From Anoxybacterium sp963668245 (GTDB taxonomy: Bacteria; Bacillota; Clostridia; Peptostreptococcales; Anaerovoracaceae): 64,000 nt of DNA. Shown one piece after another: positions 34,230 to 45,600 of this stretch. The translations under genes and the position numbers were made by a program. Each line of letters starts with the position of its first letter. The first letter of the stretch is position 1. The DNA lies in assembly GCA_963668245.2 (NCBI GenBank), contig OY764195.2, positions 2,852,001 to 2,916,000 on the forward strand, in the 5' to 3' direction. Under the pieces are notes generated by a model that was not told the origin of the DNA, made no database searches, and worked only from the letters and a program-made list of their open reading frames with translations.

Positions 34230-34547
34230 TCATCCATTATTTAATTCCTGAAAGTCTACAATACTATATTTGATGTCCAATGCATCCAGATCAGCCCTCA
34301 ATGTTTTTAAACTCTTGTCATCCCCATGACCGATAGAATGAATTATAAGAACGCACTTTTCAACACCTTGTAAATGCTCCTGCTCGATAAGTCGTTTCAC
34401 ACATCCTGAATTTAAGTAAGGATCCTGTGGGTTTAAATTTAAAATGTGATTACCTGCAGCGTCCCAAATTGGACAAGGTGCAAAAAGCAAATCGTAAGAT
34501 GCCCCGATGCCCTCCTGTTTGTTTTCAAAAACTAAAGTAAATCTCAT
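34230..34547 (-). CDS. Unrecognised 105-residue protein downstream of WYL gene
   Basis: I do not recognise a family. The protein begins RFTLVFENKQEGIGASYDL and has CVLIIHSIGHGDD in the middle, compatible with a small alpha/beta fold. It has three cysteines and no membrane segment. AGAGGCGG lies before the ATG. It follows the WYL regulator by 48 nt on the same strand, so it may be the last gene of the McrBC-WYL unit. The 140 bases beyond its stop hold only very short frames, possibly gene remnants, up to the CTGTCCG promoter. Confidence 0.6.
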   Translation of the reverse strand: MRFTLVFENKQEGIGASYDLLFAPCPIWDAAGNHILNLNPQDPYLNSGCVKRLIEQEHLQGVEKCVLIIHSIGHGDDKSLKTLRADLDALDIKYSIVDFQELNNG

Positions 34548-34595
34548 AGTCGGTACCGCCTCTCATATTTAACAATATTTTTTTTTGGATCTAGA

Positions 34596-35585
34596 TTAAT
34601 CCTCATAAACTGAAAATATTTCCATTAAGCAATTTTTATACTGATTCACAACCGTCTGAGGTGAACGCACTTTCACCTTATTGCCAAACTGTGATAGCCA
34701 TGCAAAGAAAGTTGAACTTACCGCTACTTTGATCCAAATAGTAAAGTTGTCATCATCACTTTTGCCAATCATAATCTCTTTCCCAAATCTATCAATTACC
34801 GCATTTACAAGTGAATTATCGAATTGCAGTTGCACCATTACTTCTTCTCCACCAAACATATTGAAAACTTTCTTTGTATATTCCGCAATATCAAAATGTT
34901 CTTTATCCGGCAATGGATCTCTCTGCTCTTCAATTAGTTCAATTTCACTCATTCGATCAACCCTATAATGTGTAAAGTCATTATACTTAGTTGAAAATGT
35001 AACCAAGTAATAGTTCTCATCATCCCATGATAAGGCATAAGGACTGACGATATACTTGTCTCCTTTTTTCCTAAACACCTTCTCTTTTTTGATGTCAAAG
35101 TCAAAATATTTAAATGATACCTTTTTGTTCTCTGCAATCGCTTCATGAATACTATCAACGTTGTAATAAATACTCTCATTAATGGTTTTAACCCTATTTG
35201 AGACGTATACCTGGCGGTGTAGCGATTGTGCTTGCTGATGACTTGCTAAGCTCTCAATCTTCTTGATAAGCTCATTGCTTTTTTTATGCGTGACGAACTT
35301 TGAACACTGGACAGCATCTACTAACAGTTTTAGTTCTGGTAGCTCAAATAATCTGCTCGCAACGAAATAGTCAGTAGTTTTTGACTTTCGCGAGGCTATA
35401 TCAAGCCCATAATGTCTTAATGCTTCTAGATCATCATAGATGGATTTACGCTCAGCAGTGATGCCGTAACGATCAAGCTCTGCAATCATGTCGTTGATTG
35501 TCATGGTATTGTCTTCGTCTGTCTTTTCATTCAACATTTTTAGTAGATAAAGCAATTTCAATTTTTGATTTGAGCTTTTGCCCAT
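34596..35585 (-). CDS. WYL-domain transcriptional regulator
   Basis: About 329 residues. The N-terminal helix-turn-helix region (TINDMIAELDRYGITAERKSIYDDLEALRHYG, about 25-56) is followed by the WYL ligand-binding domain (VSFKYFDFDIKKEKVFR...YIVSPYALSWDDENYYLVTF, about 155-205). A C-terminal WCX-like domain completes it. The ATG at 35585 is preceded by GAGG; a GTG three codons earlier overlaps it. WYL proteins of the CapW/BrxR type repress neighbouring phage-defence genes and release them on sensing nucleic acid. Here it lies 12 nt after mcrC and is probably co-transcribed with it. Confidence 0.88.
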   Translation of the reverse strand: MGKSSNQKLKLLYLLKMLNEKTDEDNTMTINDMIAELDRYGITAERKSIYDDLEALRHYGLDIASRKSKTTDYFVASRLFELPELKLLVDAVQCSKFVTHKKSNELIKKIESLASHQQAQSLHRQVYVSNRVKTINESIYYNVDSIHEAIAENKKVSFKYFDFDIKKEKVFRKKGDKYIVSPYALSWDDENYYLVTFSTKYNDFTHYRVDRMSEIELIEEQRDPLPDKEHFDIAEYTKKVFNMFGGEEVMVQLQFDNSLVNAVIDRFGKEIMIGKSDDDNFTIWIKVAVSSTFFAWLSQFGNKVKVRSPQTVVNQYKNCLMEIFSVYED

Positions 35586-35597
35586 TTTTAACACCTC

Positions 35598-36860
35598 TTA
35601 TCCGCTGGATTCTTGAAGAAGTTCTGCTTTCAGCTGAGCTTTTACTTCTTCGAAATTGTTGTTCTTAATGTCCACACACAGGATATTAAGCTCCACTTCA
35701 CCATCGTTGTCTTTTAACACAACTCGGCTTATGGGACTCGGAATATCATCAAACAGTGGATAAATGAGTGCCGTTTTCTGAACCCCATAAACTTTGGAAT
35801 ATGCAAAAACCTGATATATATCGTCTCTGCTGATGTTTGTGTATAGCCCTTTATTAAAACAAGGATTCTTATACTTTGCATCTGCTACGAGAGCAATTAC
35901 ATTGTCTTTAAAGACCAAAATATCTGGTTTAACTCTTAGTACATTTCTCCCGTCCTCCGCACGAGCAAAGCTCCGAACATCTTCGTGTTTTGCTTGATAT
36001 CCATCTATTTCAGAAAATAGTTTATACAGATAATGCTCGTATAGGTCATTAACCGGTATTAAAAATGAAAACACTGATTCATCCCCAGCAAAATTCTCTG
36101 GCTGTAGGTTCAAATAGAACATCTTTGCCATATTATATACTGATTCAAATTCCATATTCAGTCTTGTAAACTTCACTGATTGAATCAGAGGCAAAGATAG
36201 TTCAATCTGCTTAGCATCGTCTAAGAACATCAGTGCCTTTTTTAGATTTTTCTTATTCTCTGCATCACGTGTATATTCCATCAACCTGATTGCAACTGTT
36301 TTAACAACATTATTGATCACATTATCATGCTCAAAACTTTGATAATTGACATAATGAAGATCTTTTCTAAGCAGATTATGCTTCATGGTTTTTGGAAAGC
36401 TGATTTTACCTTTAACAAAAGCGCTGTTTTCCTCGATTTCTAAATACTCACGGTTCATTTTTGTTGAATAGGTTCTAAAGACTCGGTCAGCGAAAATGCC
36501 TATAAATATTTCTAAGAGGTCAATTTCTTCTAACCCAGATTTGAAACTCTCAGGCAAATGAAGAACCTTATTATAATTAGATACCCGGAGCAAATTGTAA
36601 AGCACTTTGGTCGATTCTCTAATCTCGACTGTTCCACTTATCCCTGCATTCTCATAAATTTTCGGAAGTATTTACACTCTTGTGGTTCCCCTTGATATAA
36701 AACCGACATAATGCATGATTTGAAGTGAACCATCATAGTCAAGGCTTATACACTGGCTGCCTAAAAGGTTTTTGAAGAAAAGAATGTCATTAATTTGAGA
36801 ATGCGATAAGTTTACCTTCGTTTTTCTATCTTCAAATAGAGTGATCACACCGCCAGACAT
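35598..36860 (-). pseudogene. mcrC: mcrC, restriction nuclease subunit, interrupted by a stop codon
   Basis: Read continuously this is a 420-residue McrC. The N-terminal domain (GGVITLFEDRKTKVNLS...MHYVGFISRGTTRV) and the rest (ILPKIYENAGISGTVEI onward) lie in one frame, separated by a single TAA at 36674-36672. The C-terminal PD-(D/E)xK nuclease is intact (RVKPDILVFKDNVIALVADAKYK). McrC is the cleavage subunit activated by McrB GTPase. The ATG at 36860 follows the mcrB stop by one base and has GAGG upstream. The conserved context GxxRV(x)ILPKI indicates one codon, perhaps CAA, mutated to TAA. GTG 36605 could restart translation but would lose the N-domain. Confidence 0.85.
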
Positions 36861-36861
36861 T

Positions 36862-39120
36862 CTAATTTCCTCTTTCATAAATCTTCATCAAGGCACTTTC
36901 AAAGTCCGAAATTCCTGATTCATTCGCTTTTAATCCAAGAGGTACAATTTCTCCAGTTTTTTTGTCAAAGAAACGATCACCCACTATCTCTGCAACTTTT
37001 GATACTTCATTATAAAAGTATTCCATGAGCAAAGGTAAAATCTTATAATACCATGCATGATAAAGATCCATCTTTGAAATGAGATCATCACTCAAGAAAT
37101 AGCTGTGTCCAATTCTATGGTCTCGGTCTATCATTTCTGTGATTTTTTCATTAATAGCGTTCATGAGTTTTGCCGGAGAAACATTACCACCAATAGTTGG
37201 TGTTTTGCTTTCGACCAATGAAGAATCTGGTGCAATCTCTATAAATGCAAATCTTCTTCTAAGTGCTGTATCAAGTAGTGCTATAGATCTATCACTTGTG
37301 TTCATTGTTCCTATAATGTAAATGTTTTTAGGCAGCGTAAACTCCTGTCCTGAATATGGCAGAAGGCAAGACAGCGAGTCTCTCTTGTCTTTTTCTATTA
37401 GCGTAATGAGCTCCCCAAATATTTTAGCAATATTGCCTCGATTAATTTCATCAATAATCAAGTAATACGGCTTCGATTGAACAGTCTTATCTTCTTTCAC
37501 GTCAACAAGCTTCAACGCTTCTGCAGAATTGATTTTCAACTCATAAAGTGATGACAAAGTGAGCTGTTTTTCTTGGTTTAACTTGAAGACATCTATAGGC
37601 TCTTTTTCACAGTCCTTGATCCACTTCACCTTACGTCTATGTCTATAGCCAAATGAGTCTTCATCGGTATAGTAATAATCCGATACAACAATACCAATGA
37701 GTCGAATGGTTTTGATGCTGTTAAAAATAAAAACGATGTCTCCTATTTGCAATCTGCTTCTGAGCGTTTTTAACATACCACTTTTATCCGCTTTATCGAT
37801 TTGCTCATCGGTCCAATCGATCACGCTTTCCTCGGGACCATATCCAATAGCAATTTCCTCTTTAACCTTTAATGCATTATAAATGTGTTCATCCATGTTT
37901 CGTCTTCCAAGCGAAACTTTCCAGACCTTGCTCTCCCCAGTTGTATCTGCTAAGACATTATCCTTGATACCTTCTTTTCGCGCTTGAATTTTACATTCTT
38001 CTGCTATTCTTCTCAGAACACCTGGCTTGATTTCATATTTGATATTTCCATTGTCATCTGTCTCAGGTCTGAGCCCTTCAACAAACTCCTCATAAGAAAA
38101 AGCTTGGTGGAAGGTAATAAAACGCGCTCGACCTTGATCTTTAACTGCATTAAATGAAGCAGGGTTCCCTTTTATCGATTCAAACGCTTCGATGATTCTC
38201 ATTGCCCCATAAGTTTTTCCAATCCCCGGAGGCCCATATAAAATAATGTTCGGATTAAATTCCATAAGTCTTGCATACTGGCTATAGGCTGATAAGTTTT
38301 CATCTAAATCTTCGTCTTCGCCACCATCAACTAACTCCACACCAGTCTGATTTGAACCTTTTGCTGTATATTGCTTTCTTCCTACTAAAATGTTGTCATA
38401 TAAAGCGACCGCATTATCTGCAACAAAATACTTGTCTACTTCAAGCGCTGCTAATACTGCATTCAAATACTTTTCCTTTTTGGGTGCAGCATCTTTTTTA
38501 GCATCTGCAAAGTCGAGCAATTGGTGAAGAGAATATTTTTTAGTTCCACCGTCAACTTTCTCCTGATATAAGTTCCACAGGATACTGTGTCTTTGAAACT
38601 TTTGCCCGTTGTATTCAAGGATATCTTCAATACCCCCATCATTTAAGTTGTTGATCACAACACACAGATCAGAAGGTTTGAAGAAATTGGTATTCGTCAT
38701 CATTTCATTCAAAATCACGAGAAATCTTCTCTGTGCCTTTTCAAAATCTATAGTATCGATGCTTGGGCAACTTTCTTCTAGTTCAATTTTGTGAAATCCA
38801 TAACCTTTGGTGGATTTAATAGCCTTATTTAAAAGATTCATTTCGGGAGCAAAATACTAACAGCAAACGATGTTTCCGGCAAGCGTCAGATCTGGAGAAA
38901 ATGTCTTTACAACATCAAAAACGGCATTGATTGAGCCCTCGTGATTCTCAAACGTTTTTAGCTTCAACAACTTCCCAAAATAACCACCATGACTTGGCAG
39001 CACAAAGTCACCTTCTTTTAAGCCATTAAACCATGAAATTTCGCGTTCATTGCTAACCTGATAATAATTCCCATCATATTGATCTTTCTTTGTAAATTTT
39101 CCTATAAACAGATTCTGCAT
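36862..39120 (-). pseudogene. mcrB: mcrB, GTPase subunit, N-domain split off by a stop codon
   Basis: A continuous 752-codon frame broken by one TAG (38859-38857). An 87-residue N-domain (GKFTKKDQYDGNYYQVS...AGNIVCC) with a good ribosome site (GGAGG) is followed, five codons after the TAG, by ATG 38841, which has no ribosome site. The main part has Walker A GPPGIGKT (residues 203-210 counted from 38841), Walker B LIIDEINRGN (461-470), GTMNTSDRS and the RRRF arginine region of McrB AAA+ GTPases. An EVE/YTH-like insertion (about 304-440, KVWKVSLG...GDIVFIF) lies between the Walker motifs. McrB translocates DNA and drives McrC cleavage of modified DNA. The missing ribosome site argues that the upstream domain belongs to the original protein. 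Confidence 0.8.
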
Positions 39121-39166
39121 GATTAATCCTCCGCTTGCTCTTTATTATGTTTTCCATTAAAAAATT

Positions 39167-39219
39167 ATAAAAAAAGGGCACCCAAATAAAACAAATCCTT
39201 ATCTTACACAGATGCCCTT
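39167..39219 (-). terminator. Rho-independent terminator after ydbC-like gene
   Basis: On the minus strand AAGGGCA (39219-39213) pairs with TGCCCTT (39180-39174), followed by a run of T. It lies 20-70 nt past the ydbC-like stop, so mcrB needs its own promoter in 39121-39166 or depends on read-through. Confidence 0.75.
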
Positions 39220-39239
39220 CATAATGTCCTATACACTTC

Positions 39240-39461
39240 TTACAAATTCATGCTATTCAAAACATCTCGCAGTTTGACTAGCTCTTCTTTTGACAAGGTA
39301 ACACCCTTACCCATCTTTTCATGGTTAGGATTCCATTCTCTCAAATCATACTTTGGCTCTTTATCATTCCAACTCACAAGATTTAACTGTTTTGACCATC
39401 CTTTTGTAGATTCTGATAATACACCAAGCATTTCTTTGATTTCATATTTTATTTCTGCCAT
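39240..39461 (-). CDS. YdbC-family PC4-like ssDNA-binding protein
   Basis: 73 residues. The whole protein matches the YdbC family (PC4-like): KYEIKEMLGVLSESTKGWSKQLNLVSWNDKEPKYDLREW, then HEKMGKGVTLSKEEL. The family fold binds single-stranded DNA and may aid transcription or recombination. GAGGTGA lies before the ATG. It is probably monocistronic: a terminator follows and a CTATCCG-type promoter lies about 140 nt upstream. Such genes are common in clostridial conjugative elements. Confidence 0.9.
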   Translation of the reverse strand: MAEIKYEIKEMLGVLSESTKGWSKQLNLVSWNDKEPKYDLREWNPNHEKMGKGVTLSKEELVKLRDVLNSMNL

Positions 39462-39596
39462 TTGGATTCACCTCGTTATTTTCGCACTTCTTATAGTTAG
39501 CAGCTAAACAAATCCAAAATACTTTTCAACGAATCCCATCAACTAGCAACTCGCCTCATAAGTATAATTCCAAATAATAACACCTATAATAATATC

Positions 39597-39631
39597 ATAT
39601 TACCACTAGATGTGTCCATTAAAACGGATAG
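39597..39631 (-). promoter_or_regulatory. CTATCCG-N22-TAATAT promoter upstream of ydbC-like gene
   Basis: On the minus strand CTATCCG (39631-39625), exactly 22 nt, then TAATAT (39602-39597). One base of the box differs from the other three copies. It lies about 135 nt before the ydbC-like start, leaving a long leader. Confidence 0.5.
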
Positions 39632-39875
39632 TGATTAAAGCGCCTGAGTTAATCAATTAATATTTTTCTTTATTGCATCGCTCAGTTTTATCATGTTTTA
39701 AGTTAAAAACTCCTTCACCTTCGGCAAATCTTATTCTTTAAAGGCATTGAGACTTTCCAGAATAAAAGTAATTCTGGATATTTACTTATCATTTACCCTA
39801 TGCCAAGATAATAAAAATACAAGTAGTCAAAACGAAAACTTGTGTACTGAGAGGTAAAGGTAACTCGATACGGAT

Positions 39876-39914
39876 AAAAACCGCCTTGAGTTGTAATTAC
39901 AAGGCGGTTTTTTG
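39876..39914. terminator. Bidirectional terminator beyond the tyrosine recombinase gene
   Basis: ACCGCCTTG (39880-39888) pairs with CAAGGCGGT (39900-39908), flanked by A-run and T-run, about 60 nt past the recombinase stop. The rest of the 39462-39974 interval holds the CTATCCG promoter and otherwise no gene I can support. Confidence 0.8.
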
Positions 39915-39974
39915 TTAAGTAGTAGCCTTGTCACCCTTCATCAACGCAAGCCACTGCATAATAATTATTAATAT

Positions 39975-40901
39975 TTAAGCCAGTACAGACAATGAGCGCA
40001 TAACCAAATCTACATCTTTGTTTTCAAGTTCTTGAATGATATGCAGATAGGTTCTTTGTGTGGTTGTCATACTTGCATGTCCTAATCGCCGTGCAACGCT
40101 TGCAATTGAAACACCTGCAAAGAGCAATATAGACGCATGAGTATGGCGCAAACCATGAATTGAAATGACAGGAACTTTAGCTCTCTTACAGTGCCTGGTT
40201 AAGATATCATTGACTGTAGAATTATACACTTTCTCTTTCACGAATATTGGTTTATCCTCAGGCAATCCTTTCAATAATTCAGAGAATTTGATTACAGTTT
40301 GCCAGTCAATCTGAATTTTCCTTGCCGATGATTTATTTTTTGTAGGTAGGTATCCGCCTTCCCCCTTATAGTCCCACGTTCTGCTTATCGATAATGTCTG
40401 ATGCGAAAAATCAAAATCTTTAGGCGTTAACGCAAGAGCTTCAGAAAACCGCATACCAGTCTTAGCTACTAAAAGAATAAACCAATCCCAATTAACTTCT
40501 GATTTAAGCTCCAAAGTAGTCAGTAAAGTATGGAGTTCAAATTGATTTAAATACTTTAGTTTCTTTTCTTTTGGCGGTTTCCCTTTGATAATTGCTTTTC
40601 TTGTGGGATCCCTATCAATTAGGCCTTCATCTACAGCATCCAATATGGCTCCTTTAAGTTGATGATGGAAATCCATTGTTGTTTGTCTTTCATGATAAGA
40701 AGCATAATCATTAAGCAATTGCTGATATGCAATTCTCGTTAAATCACAAATTTTTAAATTGGGTATCAATTTCTCTAGCCAATTGAATGTCATAAGATAT
40801 TTGTCCATAGTAACTTTTCTTATAGCACCTTTCTTATACACCACAATCCACTTTGCATAATATTCACAGAATAAGTCTGATTTCTTAATTTCATTAAGCA
40901 T
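39975..40901 (-). CDS. Tyrosine recombinase next to hsdS cassettes
   Basis: 308 residues. An N-terminal SAM-like arm-binding domain is followed by a catalytic domain with TGMRFSEAL (first Arg), HGLRHTHAS (His-x-x-Arg) and LGHASMTTTQRTYLH (His and nucleophile Tyr), so all catalytic residues are present. AGGAGG lies 8 nt before ATG 40901; the start overlaps the end of the last hsdS cassette by 8 nt. Recombinases so placed beside hsdS genes (for example CreX/PsrA of streptococci) shuffle target-recognition domains. It could instead be the integrase of a small island carrying the type I system. Confidence 0.9.
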   Translation of the reverse strand: MLNEIKKSDLFCEYYAKWIVVYKKGAIRKVTMDKYLMTFNWLEKLIPNLKICDLTRIAYQQLLNDYASYHERQTTMDFHHQLKGAILDAVDEGLIDRDPTRKAIIKGKPPKEKKLKYLNQFELHTLLTTLELKSEVNWDWFILLVAKTGMRFSEALALTPKDFDFSHQTLSISRTWDYKGEGGYLPTKNKSSARKIQIDWQTVIKFSELLKGLPEDKPIFVKEKVYNSTVNDILTRHCKRAKVPVISIHGLRHTHASILLFAGVSIASVARRLGHASMTTTQRTYLHIIQELENKDVDLVMRSLSVLA

Positions 40902-41994
40902 CAACATAACCTCCTAATTTAATCTGTGGCTTACGCTGATGAAGGGTGATAAGGTTATCAAGGTTGTCCAAGTATGAAGAAATTCGTTTCTGTTCTTCAA
41001 CATTTGGAAGCATAATTTCAGTCTTTAATACATTTTCGTTATATAATCTTTTTATTGTTGTTCCTTCTATCCCAGACCATTTTATAATGGAATATAACTG
41101 CTTCAAAAAAGGATTTATAATTTCATTATTGTGCTTCAGCCATATGATATTGGAATCTTGAAAATACTCATCTTTTCCACTAAATTCAACAGTTCTACCA
41201 ATACTTCCAGATGCGGAAATTAAAATATCTCCCTTTTCGGGATAAGAGAATTTACTTTTATATTCTTCAAATAATTCTCTTGAAATAAAAGCATCCGCAA
41301 CAGATCCAAATGTACCTATTTTATAAAACGGGACATCTCCATTATCAGAAGTTTGGTTCTTAAAAACCCTCTTACACATAGAAACCGATCCAATGTCTCC
41401 TAACTTACGCTGTTCCCAAGTTGATGTAAACTCCTCTAATTCACTGCAAAAATTCACAAAATTACTTCTATAGAAAATATTATACTTACGCTGATGAAGG
41501 GTGATAAGGTTGTCGAGGCTATCGAAAAACGCCCCTATTTGTAGTTGTTCATTTTGATGTGGGATCATTATTTCGGCATTTTTTATATTGTCAGAATTTA
41601 GAGATTCAAATGTTGAACCACAAGAGAGTCTTTTCCAATATCCCTCAAAATTCATTTTGACAAGGCTCTGGAATATAAATTCATTCCCTTTTATTGCGGC
41701 AACACCACGTCCAATGACTGCATTATAAGCCGTTTTACCCATTTCTCCTGCTGGAGCACGGACACTCATTATCAAGTCTCCTGCCTCAGCTTTTTTAGTA
41801 ACCTGAGATGTCCAAACTCTAGGTGTAACCCAACCATTTTTTAAATCTGCATTTCCTTGAACGAGGATATAGTCAGAAGGAATATCTGTATAAGAACTAC
41901 CATCAGGAGATTGTCCCATAGTGATCTGAACCTCATCTCCCAACTTACGCTGTTCCCAAGTTGGTGTGATTTCTTCTAATTTTGCAAAAATATC
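40894..41994 (-). pseudogene. Silent hsdS cassettes: two target-recognition domains, no start
   Basis: An open frame with two complete HsdS recognition-domain units and no genuine start codon or ribosome site. Each unit begins TWEQRKLGD and ends with a conserved helix LDNLITLHQRK. The first unit (about 41940-41490) reads VQITMGQSPDGSSYTDIP; the second (about 41410-40930) reads GSVSMCKRVFKNQTSDNG. A TGA at 41997-41995 separates it in frame from a third cassette. The shared segments give direct repeats with the expressed hsdS at 45836, so these are stored specificity domains usable by recombination. Confidence 0.75.
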
Positions 41995-42573
41995 TCAGAG
42001 AAACACTCTGTATAAAAATTCATACTTACGCTGATGAAGGGTGATAAGGTTGTCGATGTTTAAAAAGAAACTTGATATTTCAATTTGTTCTTCTGTTTTG
42101 GGATATGATAGTTGAACTTCTTGTAAATCTGATTTGCGTAGATGAACCACTGATTTGCCCTGTGCTTTTTTCGACAATTCTTTCTGCTGATTTCCATTTG
42201 AAATTGAAAGTGCTAAAAAAACAGGATTAATATGATCTTGGGGATAGATTACATTAAGGTCTCCACCTAGCAAAATACCTGATTTTACAACGGCTGAAGC
42301 TCTCGAAATATCTTCTGCTGTTTCACCAGAAGCAGGAACAATAACTTCTCGACCGATACTGTATACGGAACCAGTTTTAGCAATGACAAAGGTATCAACT
42401 TTGTCGATTACAGTTTGGTATTTTGTATATAACATTCCGTATAGAATTATAGGAGTGCCATTATCCATTAGATCATTCTTTGAATATCCTGTTCCTTTAG
42501 TAAAATCAGCCATCTCGGCTAACTTACGCTGTTCCCACGTAAAAGAAAAAGAGCCAAGGAAAACCCTTGACTC
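41995..42573 (-). pseudogene. Silent hsdS cassette: single target-recognition domain
   Basis: The frame is open from just after a TGA at 42576 down to the TGA at 41997. It contains TWEQRKLAEMADFTKGTGYSKND, a recognition domain, and the conserved helix IDNLITLHQRKYEFLYR. No start codon with a ribosome site precedes the WEQRKL segment. It continues in the same frame as the two downstream cassettes, interrupted only by the TGA, so the three form a tandem array. It shares a 38-nt identical segment with the centre of the expressed hsdS (42021-42058 and 46426-46463). Confidence 0.75.
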
Positions 42574-42643
42574 TCAGATAGAAGTAGTATAATTATTCAT
42601 TTCATTTGTAGAATAAGGATTATGTTTCACAAAATTCAAAAAA

Positions 42644-45600
42644 TTAGATTGTTTGAATTTCGAAACCGCCTAAAAGAATGAACTCACGTAATAATTTATC
42701 GGTCTTCATATTAACTTTTGGTGGTATCAATGTAATTCCCTCTATCATTTCAAAATATTCTTTTGCCTTTGATTTATCCACCATCTTTTTTAATTCATCA
42801 AAGCGACCAAATTCGTTAATGTTTGATTCTGAAACATTTAGACTCATCATATCGCGCAGTTTTTCTTCATCTAATCCCAAAACAATAGAAAACCGACGAA
42901 TTTGTTCGTCTTTTGCTTTGTATTGATATTCTGTAATATAATCACGCAAAGATTTGTCTTTTTCAATGACAATATCTCCGCGTTGAATATCGTGGAGGAA
43001 GATACTCGCATATTTCTGCTCTTCTTGAGTTAACACTGCAAAGGTCTTGTGTAGCTCGTTCAACGCTTGCTCTACCAACTCTTCGGATACTTCACCTTGA
43101 TTAATTAACTTGAGATACTTGTCAAAGCGACTATTCATATAGTTAGCATCAATTACTCCAGTATCAATTTCGGTCAAATAACCTACAAGATCAAAAGGAA
43201 TATCATCATTACTGCCATTACCACCCTCACCACCAGATGACAATTCTTTATATCGTTGTGCCAAAATGAGATAACTATTCTTGTCAAAGTCCAATGTGAT
43301 AGTCAGTTTTTTATTGTTCATTTCTTCCTTGTATTCGTATTTGTTTTTATCCCAATTAAATCCTTGAATCTTAGCTGCCTCCAGATGGTTGTTAAAGTCT
43401 TTAAACAATGATGCAAATTTTGCTCGCACTGTAGGATCTGTTGGCAGTCTTTCAAAGTCCGGAACATTGGCACGACTGAAAATCTCTGCAATATCAGCAT
43501 AAATCTCATTTAATTTTTTTAAATTGTAGCTAAGTTTCTCAACAAATAAACCAATCGGTTTATCACCCGAATACAACTTTACTGCATTGTTAACGTTTCG
43601 CTCCATAGTGTGTGGTCTTCGATAGTAGCGAATGGTTCCAAATGGTTTTTCCGGACCAAACAGGCGATTAGTTCTAGAAAATGCTTGAATGATGTTCTCA
43701 TACTCTAGCATCTTATCAATATACAAAGTGTTCACCCATTTGGAATCAAAACCTGTTAACATTTGATCTACCACAATTAGTAAGTTGAGTTGCTTCTCTG
43801 GTGTTCTTCCAAGTAATTTATAATGCTCTTTGTGCGCTAATCTTAAGGCAATATCTTTTTTAAATGCACCATGTGTTGCAATTGAGAATTCCTGATTATA
43901 TCGCTGATTATAATCGGTAATAATCTCCACAAGTCCATCTTCTTTAAAAGCTACGCCACCGCCATTATCAATATTAGGATCAAACAAGCAAGTTGTTTTT
44001 AAATGAGGTAATGCAATTTTTAATCTACGATAATACTCAATTGCCTCTGGAATACTACTCGTTGCAAAGATAGCGTAGAACTTGTTATTGTGGCTGAGGG
44101 TCGACCAATTTTCAGCTATATCTTCAACCACTTTATTTTGATGCTCGGCCGTTAGATACTGAACAGTTGGAATGTAGTCCTCAATACCTTTTACATATTT
44201 GCCATCATTGCTGAAATTGCCTGCCATCTTTACTTTAGATGTGTTCATAAATTTATAAAATACAACCGCTTTAGCCGGGTCGCTTATAGCCTCTTCTTCA
44301 GAAGTTGCTCTTGCTTTTTCTAGAGCAACAACCTTACGAACATCTTTATCCCTAAAAGTCAGTACTTTATAAGGGTCAAAACCAAGAACATTTTTGTCAC
44401 GAATGCCATCTGCTATGCTATATCGGTGCAATTCATTGCCGAACACGGTTGCAGTTGTGTTCATCCTTTTTTGGTTTTCATCGTGAATGGGTGTGCCTGT
44501 AAAGCCAAAGAAAATGGCCATAGGGAATGTTTCTTTAATAGTGACTAACATATCACCAAAGGTGGAGCGGTGCGCCTCATCCACAATAAAAATGAGCCTT
44601 TTCGCATTTATGACTTCAATGTCGTGTGCATTAAGCCCACCATCCTCATCCTTGATATTGCTCATTTTTTGAATGGAAGTAACAATCAAAACATCAGCAG
44701 GATTAGTACTCTTAAGTTTTGTTATTAATATATTTGTATTTTCTGTTGCCTGCACCGTTTCGTTATCATTAGCAAAACCACGGTACTCCTTCAAGGACTG
44801 TGTTCCAAGCTCAATTCTGTCAGTCAGAAAAACCACCTTATCAGCATCACCAGAATGGGCAATCAGTTGTGCCGATTTAAAACTAGTCATAGTTTTACCT
44901 GATCCAGTGGTATGCCATACAAAACCACCGAGTTGTCCACTGTTTTCCCATTTTGTTTTGGACACTTTATCAGATATGGCATTAGCTGCATAATACTGGT
45001 AACTACGCATTACTTTTAATACTCCATCAGAATCGTCAGCAACAGTATAAAAACCAATCAATTGATGTGCCATTGGAATGGATAAGAAATAAGATGCTAT
45101 GGACTTCCAATCATTAATTGGCTCATTGTTAAAATCTGCCCAGTGGAAATAGTAATCAGGATTAAATTTTCCTTCAGGTCCAGGATTGGCAAAATATCTT
45201 GTTTCATCAGGGCACATAGCCACAAATATTTGAACTAAAGAGAATAGACCAGTAAAGATACCTTCATTTGAATATTTTTCAATCTGGTGATATGCCTGAC
45301 TTACAGGCATTCCGCTTCGTTTTAATTCGATATGCACTACTGGCATACCATTTATCAGCAGCATTATATCTCCACGGCGGTCATTCAATATTTTGGATTT
45401 TGTCGGGAAGTTAGGTTGGTGCACAATTTGGTAACGGCTCTGCCCGGCAGCAATTTCTCTACGATCATATATTTTCAAACTGATTTCTTTACCGAAATGG
45501 AGTACATCATCTGGGTTATCACGTGTTATAGAAACTGTTTTTCCATTGATAAACCCATTTAATTTTAATGGAGTGCGCAAGGCAACTATTTGCTCCATAA

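Noticed and set aside
38857..38859. TAG in mcrB read as pyrrolysine or by a suppressor
   Set aside because: mcrC in the same operon is broken by TAA, which pyrrolysine decoding would not rescue, and McrB is not a known pyrrolysine protein.
41995..42513. Independent 172-residue HsdS protein
   Set aside because: The ATG is internal to the conserved WEQRKL unit and has no ribosome site; the unit fits a silent cassette better.
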